From Sandaracinus amylolyticus (GTDB lineage: Bacteria; Myxococcota_A; Polyangia; Polyangiales; Sandaracinaceae): 64,000 nt of DNA. The position numbers and the translations under genes are program-made. Shown one piece after another: positions 33,705 through 42,715 of this stretch. The DNA lies in assembly GCF_000737325.1 (NCBI RefSeq), contig NZ_CP011125.1, forward strand, positions 6,882,001 to 6,946,000, given 5' to 3'. The notes below the pieces were generated by a model. The model saw only the letters and a list, made by a program, of their open reading frames with translations. It was not told the origin of the DNA and searched no databases. Positions within the stretch are counted from its first letter, which is position 1. Each line of letters starts with the position of its first letter.

Positions 33705-34445
33705 ATGCAATTCAGACAAGTATGGAAACACGTGCGATCCCGTGACGATTTCTGGAGAAATCTGCACATTTGCCGCGAATACTGCGCAAGCGACCGATTC
33801 GTCGTTCCGCCGCTGTCCGACTACTTCGTCGAGGCGCTCACTACGATCGAGGCATGGTGTGCAGGCGGGCGTACCCCGCAGTACTCCGAACGCCAGCACA
33901 ATCGCATGGGCCTCGTCATCCACCGCGAGATCACGGAGGCCGGGGTCCCGCTGGAGGGCCAGTGGCGGGAGATGTCCGCCCGGATGATCGAGGTCGGAAA
34001 CCACTTCGAGTACTGGCCCACTGACGATCAGATCAGGAACGAAGTGGCGTTCTGGTCGGCGCAGACGATGCTCACTGCGAAGGCGCCTTCGATGGACGAT
34101 GTTCGCGACGGCGCGGAGCGCATCGAGCGCGCGATTCGAGACGCGAACCAGTGGGCGTCGACACCAATCGCAAGCGAGAGGATGAACTTCCAACAACCTT
34201 TCGCGGCGGACACCATGACTCCGGTAGAGTGGCTTCAGTTCGTATTCCTGCCGCGAATCAGAAAAATCGACGCAGGTGGCTCGACGCTGCCCAAGTCGAG
34301 CACGCTGACGTATCTCGGCAGTGCACTTGCACATGAGCGCGCGAACTGGCCGATCATGTATGCGCTCAGCGATTTCGACCATCTCTTCGTCGAGCCCGAG
34401 CTCATCGACAACGTGAAGAGGTGGCCGCTGGTGAAGCGACGCTGA
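33705..34445 (+). CDS. Candidate Rhs immunity protein with C-terminal YqcC-like (DUF446) domain
   Basis: The gene begins 11 bases after the rhs stop, where the cognate immunity gene normally sits. Of 246 residues, about 131-230 match the YqcC/DUF446 pattern closely: DGAERIERAIRDANQW, then QPFAADTMTPVEWLQFVFLPRI, KIDAGGSTLP and LSDFDHLF. Residues 1-125 are a helical region I do not recognise (DYFVEALTTIEAWCAGG; QHNRMGLVIHREITEAG). Codon use and GC are clearly lower than in the neighbours, as in recently acquired toxin-immunity cassettes. Start ATG 33705 is chosen because the frame upstream runs inside rhs. Neutralisation of the Rhs tip is inference from position. Confidence 0.65.
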   Translation: MQFRQVWKHVRSRDDFWRNLHICREYCASDRFVVPPLSDYFVEALTTIEAWCAGGRTPQYSERQHNRMGLVIHREITEAGVPLEGQWREMSARMIEVGNHFEYWPTDDQIRNEVAFWSAQTMLTAKAPSMDDVRDGAERIERAIRDANQWASTPIASERMNFQQPFAADTMTPVEWLQFVFLPRIRKIDAGGSTLPKSSTLTYLGSALAHERANWPIMYALSDFDHLFVEPELIDNVKRWPLVKRR

Positions 34446-34465
34446 GAGAGTGGGCTCCACGAGCG

Positions 34466-34504
34466 CGAGCTGGCCTCGGATCCCGCGGATCCGAGGCCAG
34501 CTCG
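34466..34504. terminator. Strong bidirectional terminator closing the T6SS island
   Basis: Two 18-base arms (34466-34483 and 34487-34504) are perfect reverse complements around a CGC loop; the inner part reads CTCGGATCC-CGC-GGATCCGAG. It lies between the stop of the immunity gene (+) and the stop of the AgmX/PglI-like gene (-), so it can end both convergent transcripts. Confidence 0.8.
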
Positions 34505-34518
34505 TCCCAGTCCGGCGC

Positions 34519-35991
34519 TCAGTTCGTCTGGAACAGGAACGGGTACGTCACTGCCGTCATCCCGTCGGTCGCCGGGAACTGCCACCTTCGCACCGCCTGG
34601 AGCACGCACTGCTCGACTTCGGCGTTGCGCAGGTCACTGCCATTCCCGACCACCGCCGTCGTCACGCGTCCCTCCGGGTGCACCGTCCACGCGACGCTCA
34701 GGCGCCCCGCGAGATCCGGGCGCTGCTGCAGCGCCTGCTCGTAGCAGTGGCGCACCTGACCGCGGTTGCGCGTGACCACCAAGCGAATCTGCTCGCGCGA
34801 GAGACCGCCCGCGACCTGACCGCACTGGCCGTCGGGGCCCGGCGCGCAGCGAAGCGTGGGCACTGCGGAGGGACGGCCTTCGCGACCCGGACGGCCGATC
34901 CCGACGTCACCACCCGCCATCCCCGGTGCGCACTGCGCGACCGCCGCGGCGTGGCCCTGCGTCGACTCGATGCGCTCGAACGTCTCGCGACCGCACGTTC
35001 CGAAGCCCATCCCGCCGAGCCCGCCGACGCCGATCGTGCCCTGACCACACGGCTGCCCCGGGAGACATCCGCCACCGCGACCGACGCCGTTCATCCCGAG
35101 CCCGCCGAAGCCGCGCGAGAAGCCCGCCTGGTCCGCCATCAGCGCGCCGTACGCGTCATCCGTCGCGAAGCCCATCGCGTCCGCCGCGCCGTACGGCGAC
35201 GACACCGCGCTCATGCTGCGCGTGAACGCCGCGATCGTTCCGAGCGCGCCCGCGCTCGTGACGCTCTGGCGATCGAGCGGGACGCGCTGATCCTGGCGAT
35301 CACCACGCACGCGCACGCCGCCTCCGGTGCTGCGTGTCTCGTCCGGCGCGCCCGCCGCGCCCTCTTCACCGGGCGAAGGCTGTCCCGACTGCGCACCGCG
35401 CGTCGCGTCCTGGAGCGCGACCTCGGGGATCACCTCCTCGCGCTCGTGCGCCATCGCGTCGAGGCGCACCTGCACCCAGCGCTGCTGATCGTGCGTGAGG
35501 TCGAGCGAGAGCGCGCCCGCGTTGGGCGGCGAGAAGAGCAGCGAGAACAAGAACGCGCCGTGCACCGCGAGCGACACGCCCGCCCAGCGCCAGCTCGCGA
35601 AGTCGGGGCGCGCCATGGGCGTGCGCTCGATCGTGGGCGCGCCCTCCTGCACGAAGAACGTGAACGCGCCGAGCTCGATCTCTGCGCGCATCGCGGGATC
35701 GAGCGCGATCGAGCGCGCGCCCGTCGCGTCGCTCGTCGCCTCCGCGCTCACGTCCGCGCCGTCGCGCGACGCACGCAGGAGCGCGCCCGCGGGCACACGC
35801 AGCAGGAACCCACCCGTCCCGTCGCTCTCGACGAGCGCGAACCGCTCGATCCCCGCGTCCGCCGGCAACAGGAAGTGCGCGGCGCGCTCGCCGATCACGA
35901 CGCAGCGGCCCGCCTTCACGCTGACCTCGCCTTGCGGGTTGCCGCCCCAGCTCATCACGACCTGCACCCTGCGCTCGCTCGCCTGCGCCAT
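34519..35991 (-). CDS. AgmX/PglI-type TonB-like protein with N-terminal FHA-like domain
   Basis: The 490-residue protein (ATG 35991, ribosome site GGAGGAGG) has an N-terminal FHA-like beta domain (about 1-115) and one membrane segment (WAGVSLAVHGAFLFSLLF, about 130-148). A long Gly-rich low-complexity periplasmic region follows (GFGGLGMNGVGRGGG and others). The TonB_C-like AgmX/PglI domain comes last: REQIRLVVTRNRGQVRHCYEQAL, then GRLSVAWTVHPEGRVTTAVV and CVLQAVRRWQFP. Such proteins act in gliding or envelope energy transduction in Myxococcota; the precise role here is unknown. An upstream GTG at 36120 would add an unlikely arginine-rich tail. Confidence 0.8.
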   Translation of the reverse strand: MAQASERRVQVVMSWGGNPQGEVSVKAGRCVVIGERAAHFLLPADAGIERFALVESDGTGGFLLRVPAGALLRASRDGADVSAEATSDATGARSIALDPAMRAEIELGAFTFFVQEGAPTIERTPMARPDFASWRWAGVSLAVHGAFLFSLLFSPPNAGALSLDLTHDQQRWVQVRLDAMAHEREEVIPEVALQDATRGAQSGQPSPGEEGAAGAPDETRSTGGGVRVRGDRQDQRVPLDRQSVTSAGALGTIAAFTRSMSAVSSPYGAADAMGFATDDAYGALMADQAGFSRGFGGLGMNGVGRGGGCLPGQPCGQGTIGVGGLGGMGFGTCGRETFERIESTQGHAAAVAQCAPGMAGGDVGIGRPGREGRPSAVPTLRCAPGPDGQCGQVAGGLSREQIRLVVTRNRGQVRHCYEQALQQRPDLAGRLSVAWTVHPEGRVTTAVVGNGSDLRNAEVEQCVLQAVRRWQFPATDGMTAVTYPFLFQTN

Positions 35992-36147
35992 CGTCGCTCG
36001 ACCTCCTCCGCGAGACGGAGCAGTCCCTTCCGGCGGCCACGCCGGTCGGGGGCTCGTGCGCACGCGGTGCTCTCGCCCGCTCGCGTCCGCGCGCTCGCCC
36101 GTCTCGCTGGGTACCGACACCGCTCTTTCGCGCGGGTTCCGTGCGGC

Positions 36148-36175
36148 TTGACCGGAATCGTTTCCGACTTATCGT
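36148..36175 (+). promoter_or_regulatory. Sigma-70-like promoter of dnaJ
   Basis: TTGACC at 36148-36153, 16-base spacer, TATCGT at 36170-36175; the ATG of dnaJ is 37 bases downstream. The -35 box matches consensus at five of six bases, the -10 box at four. Confidence 0.45.
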
Positions 36176-36212
36176 GGCCGGCCTCTTCCGAGCCCTCGCG
36201 ACCAAAGAAAGC

Positions 36213-37277
36213 ATGGCCAAGCGCGACTACTACGAAGTGCTCGGGGTCGAGCGGACCGCGACGCTGGCCGAGATCAAGAAGGCCTACAAGAAGCTCGCGC
36301 TCGAGCTCCACCCGGACCGCAACCCCGGCGACGCGACCGCCGAGGAGCGCTTCAAGGAAGCGAGCGAGGCGTACGGTGTCCTCCAGGATCAGGAGAAGCG
36401 CGCCGTCTACGATCGTTACGGCCACCAGGGCCTGCAGGGCCAGGCCGGGTTCGGCAACGTCGACGACATCTTCTCCAGCTTCCAGGAGATCTTCGGCGAT
36501 CTGTTCGGGTTCGGCGGCGGCTTCGGCGGCGGACGCGCTCGTCGCGACGGCCCCACGCGCGGCGCGGACCTGCGCACCGGCGTGGTGCTCACGATGGCCG
36601 AAGCCGCGTTCGGCGCGCAGAAGGAAGTCACCGTGCAGTTCCCCTCGCCGTGCACGGCGTGCGACGGAACCGGCGCGGAAGGCGGCAAGGTCCAGGTCTG
36701 CCAGACCTGCAAGGGCGCCGGTCAGGTCGCGCACGCGCGCGGCGGGTTCTTCCTCGGGACGACGTGCCCGACGTGCCATGGAATGGGGCGCATCGCGACG
36801 AAGGCGTGCGCCGAGTGCGGCGGTCGCGCCGAGGTCCCGGTCGAGCGCAAGGTGAAGGTCGCGATCCCGGGCGGCATCGACGAAGGCCAGAGCCTCCGTC
36901 TCGCCGGGCAGGGTCAGCCCGGTCGCAAAGGCGGGCCTGCGGGCCACCTCTACGTGACGGTGCAGATCGAGCCGGATCCGCGCTTCGTGCGCGACGGCAA
37001 CGAGCTGCTGCACGAGCTGCACGTGTCGTTCACCCAGGCCGCGCTCGGCGCGTCGCTGAAGGTCCCGACGCTCGACGGCGAGGCCGAGCTGAAGCTGCCC
37101 GCGGGCATGCAGCCGGGCGAGCACGTGAAGGTGCGCGGCCAGGGCATCCCGCGCCTCGACGGGCGCGGGCGTGGCGACCTGGTCTGCGTGATCCAGGTCG
37201 ACGTCCCGAAGAAGCTGAGCGCGAAGGCGAAGAAGCTCCTGCTCGAGCTGCAGGAGACGTTCGACAAGGAAGGATGA
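36213..37277 (+). CDS. dnaJ: DnaJ, Hsp40 co-chaperone
   Basis: Delivers clients to DnaK and stimulates its ATPase. The 354-residue product has a J domain (1-70) with HPD at 33-35, a Gly/Phe region (about 75-115, [14 protein letters not shown]), and a zinc domain starting at C147. The zinc repeats read [24 protein letters not shown] and CAECGGRA; the last lacks the final glycine of CxxCxGxG. A type I DnaJ C-terminal substrate domain follows. I chose ATG 36213, which gives the standard [12 protein letters not shown] start. Its stop overlaps the patatin gene start. Confidence 0.95.
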   Translation: MAKRDYYEVLGVERTATLAEIKKAYKKLALELHPDRNPGDATAEERFKEASEAYGVLQDQEKRAVYDRYGHQGLQGQAGFGNVDDIFSSFQEIFGDLFGFGGGFGGGRARRDGPTRGADLRTGVVLTMAEAAFGAQKEVTVQFPSPCTACDGTGAEGGKVQVCQTCKGAGQVAHARGGFFLGTTCPTCHGMGRIATKACAECGGRAEVPVERKVKVAIPGGIDEGQSLRLAGQGQPGRKGGPAGHLYVTVQIEPDPRFVRDGNELLHELHVSFTQAALGASLKVPTLDGEAELKLPAGMQPGEHVKVRGQGIPRLDGRGRGDLVCVIQVDVPKKLSAKAKKLLLELQETFDKEG

Positions 37278-38047
37278 CGCGCGCGCGTCCGACGCTGCGC
37301 GAGTGGCTCCACGAGGGGCCTTTCGCGCTCGCGATGTCGTCCGGGTTCTTCGGGTTCTTCGCGCACACGGGGGTGCTCTCGGTGCTCGAGGACGAAGGGC
37401 TCGTCCCTTCGCGCGCATCGGGGTCGAGCGCGGGCGCGCTGGTCGCGGGCGCGTGGGCCTCGGGGGTCGACGCGACGACGCTCGGGCGCGAGCTCGAGGC
37501 GCTGCGACGCGAGCACTTCTGGGATCCCGGGCTCGGCGCGGGGCTCCTCCGCGGCGCGCTCTTCCGCGCGAAGCTCGAGTCGATGTTGCCGGCGCGTCGC
37601 TTCGAGCGCGCGCGCGTGCCGATCACGATCTCGACGCACGACGTCGCCTGGAACCGGACCCGCGTGATCGACGCGGGCGATCTCGCGGCCGCGATCCATG
37701 CGTCGTGCGCGGTGCCGCTGATGTTCCATCCGGTGCGCGTGGACGGGCGCTGGCTCGTCGATGGCGGCGTGTCGGATCGGCCCGGGCTGCGCGGCGTGCC
37801 CGAGCGCGAGCGCGTGCTCTTCCATCACCTCGCATCGCGCTCGCCGTGGCGCCGGAAGAACGATCCCGCGCTCGAGGTGCCGCAGCGCGCGGGGCTCGTC
37901 GCGCTGGTGATCGAGGATCTCCCGCGCGTGGGGCCCTATCGGCTCGGCGAAGGTCTGCGCGCGATGAAAGCGGCGCGTGATGCGACGCGCGTCGCGCTCG
38001 ATCGCGTGATCGAGGGCTCGATCGTCAGCGCGCCGGCAGCGTCGTAG
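37274..38047 (+). CDS. Patatin-like phospholipase
   Basis: Predicted acyl hydrolase with a Ser-Asp dyad. The 257-residue product has GSSAG at 50-54 (nucleophile S52) and VDGGV with D163. The oxyanion glycine region is unusual: patatins show GGxxG near the N-terminus, here it reads [16 protein letters not shown] (residues 20-35). The family core [14 protein letters not shown] is present. The ATGA start is coupled to dnaJ, with AAGGAAGG before it. The 3' end overlaps the convergent transglycosylase gene by 23 bases. Confidence 0.8.
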   Translation: MTRARPTLREWLHEGPFALAMSSGFFGFFAHTGVLSVLEDEGLVPSRASGSSAGALVAGAWASGVDATTLGRELEALRREHFWDPGLGAGLLRGALFRAKLESMLPARRFERARVPITISTHDVAWNRTRVIDAGDLAAAIHASCAVPLMFHPVRVDGRWLVDGGVSDRPGLRGVPERERVLFHHLASRSPWRRKNDPALEVPQRAGLVALVIEDLPRVGPYRLGEGLRAMKAARDATRVALDRVIEGSIVSAPAAS

Positions 38048-40358
38048 GCCAGCTCGGCAGCTGTCCCTCGTCGAGCCACGAGTAGATGCCCCACGTCTGC
38101 AGCACGCGTCGCGAGTAGCGGCGCGTCTCGTCGTACGGGATCTCCTCGATGAACTCGTCGAGCGCGCGATCGCCGCGCTCGCGCAGCCAGCGGTCGACCG
38201 CGCCCTCGCCCGCGTTGTACGCCGCGGGCACGAGCGCGTGCTGCGGGTCGTAGCGACGACGCAGCCCGCTCACGTAGCGCGCGCCGATGCGCACGTTGAC
38301 CTCGGGCGTCCGCAGCGCGCCGGGATCGCTGGGCAGACCGAGCGGACGCGCGACGCGCTGCGCAGTCGGTCGGATGATCTGCATGAGCCCGTATGCGTGC
38401 GCGACGCTGACCGCCTCGGGTCGGAAGCTCGACTCCTCGCGCGCGATCGCGCGCACGAACGACGCGGGGACGCCCTCGTTCTGTGCGGCGTCGTCGATCA
38501 GCGGGTGATAGGCGCGCGGATACGCGATGCGCCAGAGCGCGAGCGCGCGCCCCTCGGGCATCGACGCCATGAGCGGCGCGCGCAGGCGACGGCGGGCGAG
38601 CTCCATCGCCTTGCTGTGCGCGCCCGCGCGATCGAGGAGCGCAGCGGCGAGCCAGAGCGCGTCCGGCGTCGCGTCGGCGGCGAGCAGTCCCGCGTGCTCG
38701 AGCTCGCGCTCGGCCCACGTGATCTCCCCTGCGCGCAAGAGCGCGACCGCACGCGCGAACGCCGGGCGATCGAGCTCCGCGCGGCGCGCGAACCGAAGCG
38801 GCGGGAGCGACCTGCTCGTGGCGGGCATCACCGCGCGCGCGCGCGCCGCGTCGATCGTCGCGAGCCGCGCGACCGCGTGCTGCGCGTAGTACGCGAGAGG
38901 CAGCGCGCGCGCGAGCGCCTCGTACTGCGCCGCCGCATCGCTCGCTCGATCGAGCTGCTCGAGCACGCGACCGCGCCAGTACGCCGCGCGCCCGCGCACG
39001 TCCTCGGCGCCCTCCCCGCTCGCTTCGTGCGCGCCCGGGCCTTCGGCGAGCGCCGCATCGAGCTGCGCCAGCGCGTCCGCGAGGCGCCCCTCGCGCCGCG
39101 CGTTCCACGCGAGCAGAAAGCGCGCTTCGCCGCGCATGTCGCCGCCGACGAACTCGCTCACGACGCGCGTCAGACGCGCGCGCATCCCGTCGGGATCGGC
39201 GCGCTCCTCCGAGAGGCGCGCCGCGTTGATCAGCGCGTCGTCGGCGAGGCGATGGCCGGGGAGCTCCTCGGCGAGCACGTCGTACTGCGCGATCGCCTCG
39301 GGGTACGCCTGGAGCGCCGAGTACGACTTCGCCGCGTAGTAGCGCGCCCACGCGCGCACGTCCTCGTGCTCGCGGCACTCGTCGGCCACGGTGACGAGCA
39401 GCGTCGATGCCTCACGGCGCGCGCGCCTGCGATACATCGAGCGTCCCTGCGCGAGACGCACGTCGCAGCGACGCGCACGATCGTCGCGCAACCGCGGCAC
39501 GAGCGCGGCGTACGCGTCCTCCGCGCCCTGGTGGTCCATCGCTGCAGCGAGGGCATCGGCGCGCGCGATCTGCTGCTCGATCGAGGGCGATGCGAGCGAG
39601 CGCCGGCGCTCCGCGGGCAGCGACGCGAGCACCTCGTTCGCGCGCTCGAGCGCCTCGCGCCCTGCACGCGTGCTCGGTCCGCGCGCGTCGATCCCGCGCA
39701 GCAGCGAGAGCGCCTCGACGCGCGCAGCGACGTCGTCGCGTGATGCGAGCAGGTCCGCGAGCGCACGCTCGAGCTCGACGCGCGTCGCGTTGCGCGCGTT
39801 CGGAATCGCTGCGCGCAGGCGTGCGTCTCCGTCCTCCGCGCCGGCGCGTGCGCGCGCGAGCGCTTCGAGCGCGCGCGCCTCGTCGCGAGCAGGGAAGTCG
39901 AGATCGCCCAGCGGCGCGAGCAGCGTCGCGGCGGTCGCCGGATCGGTCTCGAGCGCCGCGCGCGCCGCCGCGAGCCGCGCCCAGCCACCGAGCGGCGTCG
40001 CAGCGTCGATCGACGACCACGCCTCGATGGCGCGCGGCACTTCTCCTGCGCGCTCCGCGCCGCGCGCCGCGATCCACACCAACGCGTCGCGATCGGGCTC
40101 ACCCTCGCGCGCCGACGCAGCGAGCGCGATGCGCCGGGCCTCGACCGCATCGTTCGCATCGAGGCGCGCGCGCGCCGTGCCCAGCGCACACGTGGGATCC
40201 ACACGCGCCACGTCGGCATCGAACCCCGACGGTGCGCTCTCGGGCGGCGCAGGCTCGGGGTCGGCGTGCGACGGTGTGGGGCTCACTTGCGAGTGACACG
40301 TCACGCACAGCGCGGCGAGCGCGCCGAGCAGCGTGCGACGCGACGCAGCCCCGACCAT
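38025..40358 (-). CDS. Soluble lytic murein transglycosylase (Slt70-like)
   Basis: Cleaves peptidoglycan glycan strands in the periplasm. About 777 residues: an N-terminal export segment ([15 protein letters not shown]), an Ala/Arg-rich superhelical region with TPR-like repeats (about 60-560), and a C-terminal SLT domain. The SLT domain carries the catalytic motif [22 protein letters not shown] (about residue 640), then [25 protein letters not shown] and [14 protein letters not shown] start at ATG 40358, directly before the export segment; GTG 40415 is possible. Confidence 0.88.
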   Translation of the reverse strand: MVGAASRRTLLGALAALCVTCHSQVSPTPSHADPEPAPPESAPSGFDADVARVDPTCALGTARARLDANDAVEARRIALAASAREGEPDRDALVWIAARGAERAGEVPRAIEAWSSIDAATPLGGWARLAAARAALETDPATAATLLAPLGDLDFPARDEARALEALARARAGAEDGDARLRAAIPNARNATRVELERALADLLASRDDVAARVEALSLLRGIDARGPSTRAGREALERANEVLASLPAERRRSLASPSIEQQIARADALAAAMDHQGAEDAYAALVPRLRDDRARRCDVRLAQGRSMYRRRARREASTLLVTVADECREHEDVRAWARYYAAKSYSALQAYPEAIAQYDVLAEELPGHRLADDALINAARLSEERADPDGMRARLTRVVSEFVGGDMRGEARFLLAWNARREGRLADALAQLDAALAEGPGAHEASGEGAEDVRGRAAYWRGRVLEQLDRASDAAAQYEALARALPLAYYAQHAVARLATIDAARARAVMPATSRSLPPLRFARRAELDRPAFARAVALLRAGEITWAERELEHAGLLAADATPDALWLAAALLDRAGAHSKAMELARRRLRAPLMASMPEGRALALWRIAYPRAYHPLIDDAAQNEGVPASFVRAIAREESSFRPEAVSVAHAYGLMQIIRPTAQRVARPLGLPSDPGALRTPEVNVRIGARYVSGLRRRYDPQHALVPAAYNAGEGAVDRWLRERGDRALDEFIEEIPYDETRRYSRRVLQTWGIYSWLDEGQLPSWPTTLPAR

Positions 40359-40442
40359 CCAGAGCCACTCTAGGGAGCGAGATCCCACCGAGCAAATTCC
40401 CCGCGGCTGCAACACCGCGGGCCCGCGTCGCGCTTCCCGCGC

Positions 40443-40910
40443 TCAGCGACGACGCGACGCGCGCTCGTCGGCCTCGTCTTGTTCCTTCTGCTCCGCGGTG
40501 CGGCGGCGCGCATCGAGCCACGCGCCGTGATGGCGCTCGACCGCTTCACGCTCGGCGCGCACGGTCGCCAGCGCGGCGCGCGCCTCCTCGACAGCGCGCT
40601 CGGACGTTCGCTCCGTTTCGCTCGCGTGGCTCACACGCGACGCCAGCGTACGCTCCTCGCGCCGACGACGCGCGATCCACTCCTCGAGGCGCATCAGGTC
40701 GAGCGCGGTACGCCCGTCCAAGGCGCGCTCCTCGCGCGCGACGCGCTCGGTCTCGGCCGCGTGCGCGCGCCGCGTCTCTTCGGCGCGCTCTCTCGCGCGC
40801 TGGGCCGCGTCGTGCGCGGAGATCGCCGCAGCGAGCGCGCGCTCGGCGACCTCCTGCTCCTCTGCGCGGAGCGTGCGCGCGGCCTCGAGCGGATAACGCG
40901 AGTCGCTCAC
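40443..40910 (-). CDS. Coiled-coil protein, possibly FliJ/SctO-like
   Basis: 155 residues, almost all charged helical heptads (RALAAAISAHDAAQRARERAEETRRA; EERTLASRVSHASETERTSERAVEEA). The opening (YPLEAARTLRAEEQEVAERALAAA) and the tail (EQKEQDEADERASRRR) recall the stalk protein FliJ or its secretion homologue SctO, but coiled coils are easily over-read. No other flagellar or type III gene is present here. The GTG start overlaps the stop of the upstream lipoprotein gene, so the two are co-translated. Confidence 0.55.
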   Translation of the reverse strand: MSDSRYPLEAARTLRAEEQEVAERALAAAISAHDAAQRARERAEETRRAHAAETERVAREERALDGRTALDLMRLEEWIARRRREERTLASRVSHASETERTSERAVEEARAALATVRAEREAVERHHGAWLDARRRTAEQKEQDEADERASRRR

Positions 40911-42571
40911 GGCAGCGGCGAGATGCGCGCGCCGCCGAACGTCGCGTCGATCGGCTCGCCGGTGAGCCCGTCGGCGCTGCGCCATGCGCCGCTCAGCGCC
41001 GCTGCGCGGAGCGCGTCGACCGTGAGGTTCCCGTCGGCGTCCTCGCTCGTCAGCGGTCCCGAGAGCACGACGCGCGCGCGCAGCGCATCGAGAGGCTCCG
41101 TCGCGCCGCGCGCCAGCGTCATCACCGCGGCGCCGACCGCGTCGCACGCCGCCGTCGCGCACTCCGCCGAGCACGCAGCGCCGATCTCGTCCTGCTCCGC
41201 GATCCACGCCTGCAGCACGTCGCAGCCGCCGCGCGACGCGATCAGCCCGCCCGCGCTCTCGACGCCGCGCGCACGAGCGAGCGCGTCGATGCCGGCGAGC
41301 AGGAGCGTCGCGATCGGCAGCTCGATGCGCATCGACTCGAGCTGCAGCACGTCGGTCTCCGCGGTCCAGCGCACGCTCGCGGGCGCTCGCGCGGTGATGC
41401 CCACCTCGCGCAGATCGATCATCACGGGCTCCGCGTCCGCGTCGCCGAGGCGAACCTCGCCGCGCGTGAACGACGCGACGGGCCCGTCCATCGAGCCCGC
41501 GACGAAGAGCACGCCGTCGACGACGAGCGCGTCGTGCAGCGTGACGACCTCGTCGAGCACGAGCTGCAGGCCGCCGACCAGGCTCGCCTCCTCCACCACC
41601 AGACGCGTCGCGAGGTCGCGCTCGGCGGTGCCCGTCGCACGTGCGGCCTCGAGCGCGGAGAGCGCCGCGATCGCGCCGCGATCGCGCAACGCGGACTCGA
41701 GCGCGTCGAGCATCATCGACGCATCGCCGCCGCTCGCGACGACGGCCGCCTCGAGCGCGATCGCGAGCGTGTCGGCCGCGACGCGCGGCGCAGTCCCCGC
41801 CTGCAGCGCGAGCTCGGCGTCGTACTCGCCCTCGATGCCCAGCGTCCGCGGCACGAGCGTCACCGTCGCGCGCGTGTCGCCCGTCGGCTCGAGCGTCACG
41901 TCCGCGACGCACCCTTCCGCGACGATCACCGACGCGCTGCTCGTCGCGCGCGCGACGATCGTGAATCGCTGCGCCGCCGGCAGCGGCGCGAACACCGCCT
42001 CGCCCAGCGCGTCGGTCGTGCGCGAGCGATCCGCCTCGCGCCGCGTCAGCGCGTCCTCGCACGACACGCTCCCGGAGGTCGACTGGTGCACGAGCACCGT
42101 GCGCTGCGCGATGTCGCGCCCGTCGCCGCCCTCCACGGCGACCACGAGCCTGCCGAACCCGTCGCCGCTCACCGCGACGTCGAGGTACGCGGCGCGAGCG
42201 CCGGGCGCGACGACGCGCAGCCGGAACGTCGCCGTCTCGCTCCCCGCGATGACCATCCCGGTGACGCGACCCTCTTCGTCGGTGCGCCCGCCGAGCGAGA
42301 AGAGCGTCGAGTCGCGCGCCATGCCCTCGAGCGCGAACGACACGTCGCGCACCGCGACCGGCCGGCCGTCGGCGTCGGTCCAGCGCGCGACGAACTCCGC
42401 GTGCTCACCCGGCGCGAGCGCGAGCGTGGTCGGCCCTTCGATCTCGATGAGCCCGGTCGCGCCCGGTGGGGACGCATCCGCAGGGCCCGCGTCGAGATCG
42501 AGCGTCGTGCGTTCGTGGCAGCCCGCGAGCGCCACCCACGCCGCGAGCAGCCCAGCCAAGCGAAGGTACAT
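40907..42571 (-). CDS. Large lipoprotein, unknown function
   Basis: 554 residues from ATG 42571, beginning with a lipoprotein signal (YLRLAGLLAAWVALAGC, C18) and a short Asp/Pro linker. Two beta-sandwich, Ig-like segments follow (GEHAEFVARWTDADGRPVAVRDVSFALEG; GSETATFRLRVVAPGARAAYLDVAV), then a longer region I do not recognise with repeated Asp/Glu-rich helices and a cysteine cluster (GAACSAECATAACDAVG). Probably an outer-membrane lipoprotein. ATG 42586 is an alternative start five codons upstream. Confidence 0.65.
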   Translation of the reverse strand: MYLRLAGLLAAWVALAGCHERTTLDLDAGPADASPPGATGLIEIEGPTTLALAPGEHAEFVARWTDADGRPVAVRDVSFALEGMARDSTLFSLGGRTDEEGRVTGMVIAGSETATFRLRVVAPGARAAYLDVAVSGDGFGRLVVAVEGGDGRDIAQRTVLVHQSTSGSVSCEDALTRREADRSRTTDALGEAVFAPLPAAQRFTIVARATSSASVIVAEGCVADVTLEPTGDTRATVTLVPRTLGIEGEYDAELALQAGTAPRVAADTLAIALEAAVVASGGDASMMLDALESALRDRGAIAALSALEAARATGTAERDLATRLVVEEASLVGGLQLVLDEVVTLHDALVVDGVLFVAGSMDGPVASFTRGEVRLGDADAEPVMIDLREVGITARAPASVRWTAETDVLQLESMRIELPIATLLLAGIDALARARGVESAGGLIASRGGCDVLQAWIAEQDEIGAACSAECATAACDAVGAAVMTLARGATEPLDALRARVVLSGPLTSEDADGNLTVDALRAAALSGAWRSADGLTGEPIDATFGGARISPLP

Positions 42572-42715
42572 CTCTACAGCAAGCATATAGGCGGTCGCCC
42601 TCGCCCGGCCAGCACCCGCCGAGAGACCTCTCTCGCCGGCGATCCCACGTTCGGTCGGGGCCCGCGATGGCTCGGCCCGGCGCTGCGTGATAGAGGACCC
42701 GCGCGTCCGCACCGC

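Noticed and set aside
39407-42715. Long open frame continuing upstream of the LolC/E-type gene
   Set aside because: The extension is arginine-rich shadow of minus-strand genes; the permease starts naturally at ATG 42716.
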